From the NCBI GenBank assembly GCA_013426015.1, contig CP058998.1:620001-684000 (forward strand): 64,000 nt of DNA, written 5' to 3'. The notes below the pieces were generated by a model, which saw only the letters and a program-made list of their open reading frames with translations, did no database searches and was not told the DNA's origin. Positions 60,316-64,000 of this stretch are shown here, piece by piece. This DNA comes from Candidatus Fermentimicrarchaeum limneticum (lineage in GTDB: Archaea; Micrarchaeota; Micrarchaeia; Burarchaeales; Fermentimicrarchaeaceae). The position numbers and the translations under genes were made by a program. Each line of letters begins with the position of its first letter. Within the stretch, counting starts at the first letter, position 1.

Positions 60316-60720
60316 ATGGACTACGACCTGCTGCTGGACAGAGCGTATTCGTCCCTGCCGGACAAGGCTAGCAGCGGCAGCAGGTTCGAGATGCCGGTGG
60401 TCGAGAGCTTCGTGCAGGGCAACAAGACGATAATAAAGAACTTTGACGAGATTACTCAAAAGCTCAGGAGAAGACCCGAGGAGCTGATGAAGTACCTGTC
60501 AAGGGAGCTTGCAGTTCCCATGAGCAAGGAGGGAGCGGGTTTGGTGCTGCAGGGCAAATTCCACGACAGGATGCTGAACGAGAAGCTCAAACGTTATGTT
60601 GAGTCGTACGTCATATGCAAGGAATGCAAGAAAGCAGATACGAAGATTGTTGGGGTTGAGAGGGGGGTTAAATCCCTTGTCTGCGAGGCGTGCGGGGCGA
60701 GGTCGCCTGTGAGGGTCTGA
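60316..60720 (+). CDS. eif2b: Translation initiation factor aIF2 subunit beta
   Basis: A 134-residue subunit of aIF2. The N-terminal helix (YDLLLDRAYSSLP) binds the gamma subunit. The middle domain contains TIIKNFDEITQKLRRRPEEL and the C-terminal zinc ribbon has VICKECKKADT then VCEACGARSPV. The gamma subunit is at 31467-32675. It is followed 1 bp later by aIF1A. Confidence 0.96.
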   Translation: MDYDLLLDRAYSSLPDKASSGSRFEMPVVESFVQGNKTIIKNFDEITQKLRRRPEELMKYLSRELAVPMSKEGAGLVLQGKFHDRMLNEKLKRYVESYVICKECKKADTKIVGVERGVKSLVCEACGARSPVRV

Positions 60721-60721
60721 C

Positions 60722-61009
60722 ATGGTTGAGGAGGAGCCGTTTGCAAGGGTGAGGTTGCCTAGGAAGGGCGAGATTCTCGGAGTCGTAATAGGCATGATGG
60801 GGGGAAGCAGGATGCTTGTGGACTGCCTTGACGGCAAGGAGAGGATGTGCAGGGTTCCAGGAAAGATAAAGAGGTTCATCTGGGTGAAGGACGGGGATGC
60901 GGTGCTTATCAAGCCGTGGGCTATTGAAGCGGACAAGAAGGGCGACATTGCCTGGAGATACACCAGGTTGCAGGCAGACTGGCTGAGGAGAGAGGGCTAC
61001 CTAAAGTGA
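60722..61009 (+). CDS. eif1a: Translation initiation factor aIF1A
   Basis: A 95-residue OB-fold factor that binds the ribosomal A site during initiation. The fold is visible as GEILGVVIGMMGGSRMLVDC, RMCRVPGKIKRFIWVKDGD and ADKKGDIAWRYT. The N-terminus is short and the C-terminus ends without the eukaryotic acidic tail. It is linked with aIF2 beta and RIO1 in one operon with gaps of only a few bases. Confidence 0.96.
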   Translation: MVEEEPFARVRLPRKGEILGVVIGMMGGSRMLVDCLDGKERMCRVPGKIKRFIWVKDGDAVLIKPWAIEADKKGDIAWRYTRLQADWLRREGYLK

Positions 61010-61013
61010 GAGC

Positions 61014-61781
61014 ATGGCGAGAAGGCTCTCGACTAGAAAAAGGCCGAGGAGAGAGGACAAACAGCTCAAGGAAAGGAAGAAGATTGAGTCTGAGGTTTTT
61101 GACAGGCAAAGCATGCTGGTTCTTGGGAGTTTTCTGAACAGAGGGATACTGAAGAGCGTGGACTACCCCATAGCAAGCGGGAAGGAGGCAGTTGTCTTCC
61201 GCGCTACTGCAGGCGATAAGTTCGAGAAGGATGAGGAGTATGTTGCGGTGAAGATATACCGAATTGAGACGAGCGATTTTGTGAGGATGCAGGATTACAT
61301 AAGAGGGGACCCGCGCTTCCTTGGCGTGAAGAGGGCGAAGAGGCAGATTGTCTACGCTTGGACAAGGAAGGAGTTCAGGAATCTTGAGATATGCGCGGAT
61401 GCGGGCGTTCCTGCTCCCACGCAGTACGTATTCAAGGACAATGTTTTGCTGATGCAGTTCCTTGGGGAGGAGGGCATACCAGATTCATTGCTTATTGACG
61501 TTGGGAGCGACAATCCTGAGAAGGATTGCGAAACGTTGCTGGGTTACGTTAAGAAGCTTTACGAAAAGGAATTCGTGCATGCGGACATAAGCGAGTTCAA
61601 CGTGATGATGCATGGTGACGTGCCTTACCTGATAGACGTCGGGCAGGGAGTGCTGCTTGACCACCCGAAGGCAGATGAATTCCTTAGGAGGGACGTGGAG
61701 AACATTCTGAGGTACTTCAGGAAGTATGATGTCGAGAGGAACGCGGAGGATGTTCTGAAGGAGGTGAAAGCATCCGTATAA
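61014..61781 (+). CDS. rio1: RIO1-family atypical serine kinase/ATPase
   Basis: A 255-residue RIO kinase involved in small-subunit ribosome maturation. The nucleotide loop is SGKEAVVFRA, the catalytic loop VHADISEFNVMM and the metal-binding LIDVGQGVLLDHP. The RIO1-specific insertion around VRMQDYIRGDPRFLG is present. The basic N-terminus RRLSTRKRPRRE may bind RNA. It follows aIF1A with 4 bp between. Confidence 0.95.
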   Translation: MARRLSTRKRPRREDKQLKERKKIESEVFDRQSMLVLGSFLNRGILKSVDYPIASGKEAVVFRATAGDKFEKDEEYVAVKIYRIETSDFVRMQDYIRGDPRFLGVKRAKRQIVYAWTRKEFRNLEICADAGVPAPTQYVFKDNVLLMQFLGEEGIPDSLLIDVGSDNPEKDCETLLGYVKKLYEKEFVHADISEFNVMMHGDVPYLIDVGQGVLLDHPKADEFLRRDVENILRYFRKYDVERNAEDVLKEVKASV

Positions 61782-61838
61782 TCTGTTATACCTAATTGTT
61801 TATAAACTTAAAATGCGTAATCTATTCGGTGGTAACTT

Positions 61839-62471
61839 ATGGCCGTAACCGTTAAGGAAGAGCTTGCAAAACATCACGGGACAGAAGCTGCGGAATTGGT
61901 CGCGGAAATCAGGGGGAAGCCAAACGAAGCCATAAAGAAAAAGATGATGGATTTTGCAGAGGCAAATGGCTCTAACAATCAGAAGGTCGCCGGACTGACC
62001 GGTGCATTGCTTGAGGGATTCAGAAGGACGAAGGACAACAACCACAAAGCGACGTATGGAAGTGCTCTTATTTACCTGGCTTCCAGCATGAACGAGAGGG
62101 GAGAAGCGCTGATGAAACAGCTTGACAAGTTAAACGAGGATATAAAAAAGAAGGGCGATGCCCCTCAGTGGGTTGTTCCAAGAGAAAAGATTGAGGATAT
62201 GAATGCCTTCTACCATGATTTGCTCGGCATGAACATTACAAAGAACAATGAGAGTATGCTGATGATAAGGAAGGGTGCATTGCCCGTTGAGGCTAGCGAG
62301 GGTTTCATGAAGGTGCTTCTGGATGTTTATTACAGAAGCGGTTATGCTGTTGGGATTAAGAACGTGATAGATGGAGTGACATACAACCTTACAATCGGGA
62401 TAGACGAGATTCAGGACAGAATAAACCGGGCGAAGAATCAGTATGAGTTTGCTGGCCTGAAAGCGAAGTGA
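61839..62471 (+). CDS. Hypothetical soluble protein
   Basis: A 210-residue protein, mostly helical in the first 110 residues, with a mixed alpha/beta second half (KKGDAPQWVVPREKIEDMN, VASEGFMKVLLDVYYRSGY). There is no signal peptide, membrane segment or Cys. It has its own TATA-like region (TTATACCTAATTGTTTATAAAC) upstream and a GGTGG motif before the ATG. It is convergent with pcm. The family is not recognised; the product may be well expressed. Confidence 0.6.
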   Translation: MAVTVKEELAKHHGTEAAELVAEIRGKPNEAIKKKMMDFAEANGSNNQKVAGLTGALLEGFRRTKDNNHKATYGSALIYLASSMNERGEALMKQLDKLNEDIKKKGDAPQWVVPREKIEDMNAFYHDLLGMNITKNNESMLMIRKGALPVEASEGFMKVLLDVYYRSGYAVGIKNVIDGVTYNLTIGIDEIQDRINRAKNQYEFAGLKAK

Positions 62472-62472
62472 T

Positions 62473-63108
62473 TCACTTATAGCCGAACTCCCCGATCAGT
62501 GGAACGAAGACGACAGGCATCAGGTTTGAGATTTCTACTTCCTTTCCAACTTTCACGACAAGCTGCAAGTCCTGGAACATTCTGGAGCCCACTGGGATGA
62601 GCAGCTTTCCGCCCTCCTTCAGCTGGTCAACCAGCGGCTGCGGGATGGAGGGCGAGGCCGCTGTTACGATTATCCTGTCGTATGGCGACTCCTGTGCGTA
62701 ACCCTTCGTTCCGTCCCCCTCGACGAACTTCACGTTCGTCAGGGACAGCTTCTCTACGTTGGTTTTTGCTAGCTGGATGAGCTGCGGAATCCTCTCAACT
62801 GTGTAGACGACTCCTGAGTTACCTGCAAGTTCTGCAAGTATGGCAGCCTGGTACCCGCTCCCTGAACCGATTTCCAGCACCTTCATTCCTTCCTGCACAT
62901 CAAGGGATTTGCTCATGAATGCAACTATGCTAGGCGCGGATATGGTCTGCCCAAGCCCTATCGGAAGAGGAGTATCGGCATAGGCGCTCCTTCCGTATTC
63001 TTCAGGAATGAACAACTCACGCGGGACCTTCCTCATTGCCTCAGCTACACGCTCATCGACGTAACCGTGCGAAAAAAGAAGCTCTATCATCTCCTCATTC
63101 CCGCTCAT
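62473..63108 (-). CDS. pcm: Protein-L-isoaspartate O-methyltransferase
   Basis: A 211-residue SAM methyltransferase that repairs isoaspartyl residues in aged proteins. RVAEAMRKVPRELFIPEEY opens the fold, TISAPSIVAFM (the TISAPH-type segment) leads to the SAM motif VLEIGSGSGYQAAILAEL, then YTVERIPQLI and DRIIVTAASPSIPQPLVDQL. All core motifs of the PCMT family are present. Confidence 0.94.
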   Translation of the reverse strand: MSGNEEMIELLFSHGYVDERVAEAMRKVPRELFIPEEYGRSAYADTPLPIGLGQTISAPSIVAFMSKSLDVQEGMKVLEIGSGSGYQAAILAELAGNSGVVYTVERIPQLIQLAKTNVEKLSLTNVKFVEGDGTKGYAQESPYDRIIVTAASPSIPQPLVDQLKEGGKLLIPVGSRMFQDLQLVVKVGKEVEISNLMPVVFVPLIGEFGYK

Positions 63109-63240
63109 GATCTGTTTATGCAGGGGGGTGAATTAATAGCTTTCCCCAGTGCATGAAATGCCGCTTTAGTATAGATTTACCGACGTAAAACAGATAAAAA
63201 GTCTTTTATATTCTCTCATCCAAATAATACTAGTGAGAGA

Positions 63241-63771
63241 ATGCAGGTAGTGAAGATTCCCAGCGAGCGAGTGCCAGTGCTCATAGGAAAAAAAGGCGAA
63301 GTGAAGGCTGAAATCAAGAGGAGAGGCAAGGTAGAGCTTGATGTGGATGACGAGGGAGAGGTGCAGATAAGCAGCAAGGAGAGCGTGGGCGAATGGAAGT
63401 CCACGGAGGTCGTCAAGGCAATAGGCAGGGGGTTCAGCCCGGACAAGGCATTCAAGCTTTTCAGCGATGAGTTCTACCTGAAAGTAATTGATCTGAAGGA
63501 GATATTCGGAAGCGACAAGGACATAACACGGCACAAGGGGAGGGTGATAGGGCATGCTGGGAAGGCGAAGAGGGTGATTGAGGCGACCAGCGGCGCGGAC
63601 TTGTCTGTATACGGAAACACGATCGGCATATTGGGGAGGCTGGACGAGGTTGGTCTGGCGGAGAGCGCGGTGGGCAAGCTGCTTGAAGGTGCAAGCCATG
63701 CTAAGGTTTATTCCTTGCTTGAGAAGGGAAGGAGGAGAGCGAGAGAGGAGAGGCTATGGGAGACGAAGTAA
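63241..63771 (+). CDS. KH-domain RNA-binding protein (Dim2/Pno1-like)
   Basis: A 176-residue protein with two KH domains. The first has [17 protein letters not shown]; the second contains [28 protein letters not shown], with GHAG in place of the usual GxxG. This pair of KH domains is the archaeal Dim2/Pno1 (Krr1-like) family, which acts in 16S rRNA maturation with RIO1. It overlaps the top6B start by 16 bp. Confidence 0.9.
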   Translation: MQVVKIPSERVPVLIGKKGEVKAEIKRRGKVELDVDDEGEVQISSKESVGEWKSTEVVKAIGRGFSPDKAFKLFSDEFYLKVIDLKEIFGSDKDITRHKGRVIGHAGKAKRVIEATSGADLSVYGNTIGILGRLDEVGLAESAVGKLLEGASHAKVYSLLEKGRRRAREERLWETK

Positions 63772-64000
63772 ACGGAAGCGAGATTTTCAAGGAGTTCAAG
63801 GAGTATTCGGTAGTTGAATTCTTCAAGAAGAACAGGCAGATGCTGGGCTTTGCAGGGAAGGTGAGGTCGCTTACTACGATAGTACACGAGTATACTACGA
63901 ATAGTCTTGATGCCTGTGAGGAGGCGGGCATACTGCCCGAGATTGCTGTGAAGGTTGAGGATTTGCCTGATGGGCATACCAAGGTTACGATACAGGACAA
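63756..64000 (+). CDS. top6B: DNA topoisomerase VI subunit B, 5' part
   Basis: 81 complete codons are visible before the window ends. The start of the GHKL ATPase domain is clear: [13 protein letters not shown], then the N-box [19 protein letters not shown] with its Asn and Asp for Mg-ATP. It continues into KVTIQD, which leads to the G1 box. Topo VI relaxes and decatenates DNA. It overlaps the KH gene and normally precedes top6A. Confidence 0.95.
   Translation, partial: MGDEVNGSEIFKEFKEYSVVEFFKKNRQMLGFAGKVRSLTTIVHEYTTNSLDACEEAGILPEIAVKVEDLPDGHTKVTIQD

Overview
This is an archaeal chromosome segment. The information-processing genes are all of archaeal type: two-subunit DNA polymerase D (DP1 and DP2), MCM, topoisomerase VI subunit B, aIF2 beta and gamma, aIF1A, aIF5B, EF-1A, Nop5, fibrillarin, S6e, S10, RIO1 and Trm5. 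Two of the six tRNA genes carry 15-nt intron-like insertions. Short Shine-Dalgarno-like motifs (GGTG or GAGGTGA) precede many starts. The small Nop5, the abundance of Cys-rich or membrane-anchored surface proteins and the ScpA/ScpB pair would fit a DPANN-type or deep euryarchaeal lineage. The sequence alone does not fix the phylum.

Layout. Bases 1-2083 look like the end of an integrated element whose tyrosine recombinase abuts tRNA-Leu(CAG). Bases 2255-6614 are chromosomal: membrane pyrophosphatase, an MFS permease and an acetyltransferase. Bases 6658-13523 form a second integrated element of about 6.9 kb in tRNA-Pro(CGG), bounded by a 13-bp direct repeat. It carries a primase-polymerase/MCM-like fusion with an iteron-like array in its 3' end, an Sm-like protein, a ribbon-helix-helix protein, a divergent winged-helix regulator, a second zinc-ribbon tyrosine recombinase, a truncated serine recombinase, and the C-terminal remnant of an Ig-like type I membrane protein that could be a fusogen or spike. 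Bases 13513-27708 hold argS, tRNA-Arg(TCT), UPF0147, DP1-DP2, a lipoprotein, OGG1, glyS, nop5 and a phosphoesterase. Bases 27741-31473 hold an unusual pair: a 988-residue Cys-rich surface protein whose single membrane helix leads to a KaiC-like domain without ATPase residues, followed directly by an intact KaiC-like ATPase. Bases 31467-36961 hold translation initiation factors, S6e, pyrF and scpB. Bases 37037-39758 hold nikR with a candidate operator, small membrane proteins, an XRE regulator and scpA. Bases 39824-50750 hold trm5, leuS, an HDAC-family protein, an ACT protein, S10 and EF-1A. Bases 50812-55516 hold tRNA-Arg(CCT), a PP-loop synthetase, two extracytoplasmic thioredoxin-fold proteins, DUF116, fibrillarin and tRNA-Lys(TTT). 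Bases 55548-64000 hold metG, mcm, a presenilin-like protease, aIF2 beta, aIF1A, RIO1, pcm, a KH protein and the start of top6B.

How the genes fit together. Most of the window is replication and translation housekeeping in short operons. A 16-bp promoter element occurs upstream of mcm and again beside the S6e-aIF2 gamma operon, with the same spacing to a TATA box. The DsbA-like proteins could make disulfides for the Cys-rich surface proteins. The most unusual content is the membrane pseudo-KaiC/KaiC pair and the small element in tRNA-Pro.
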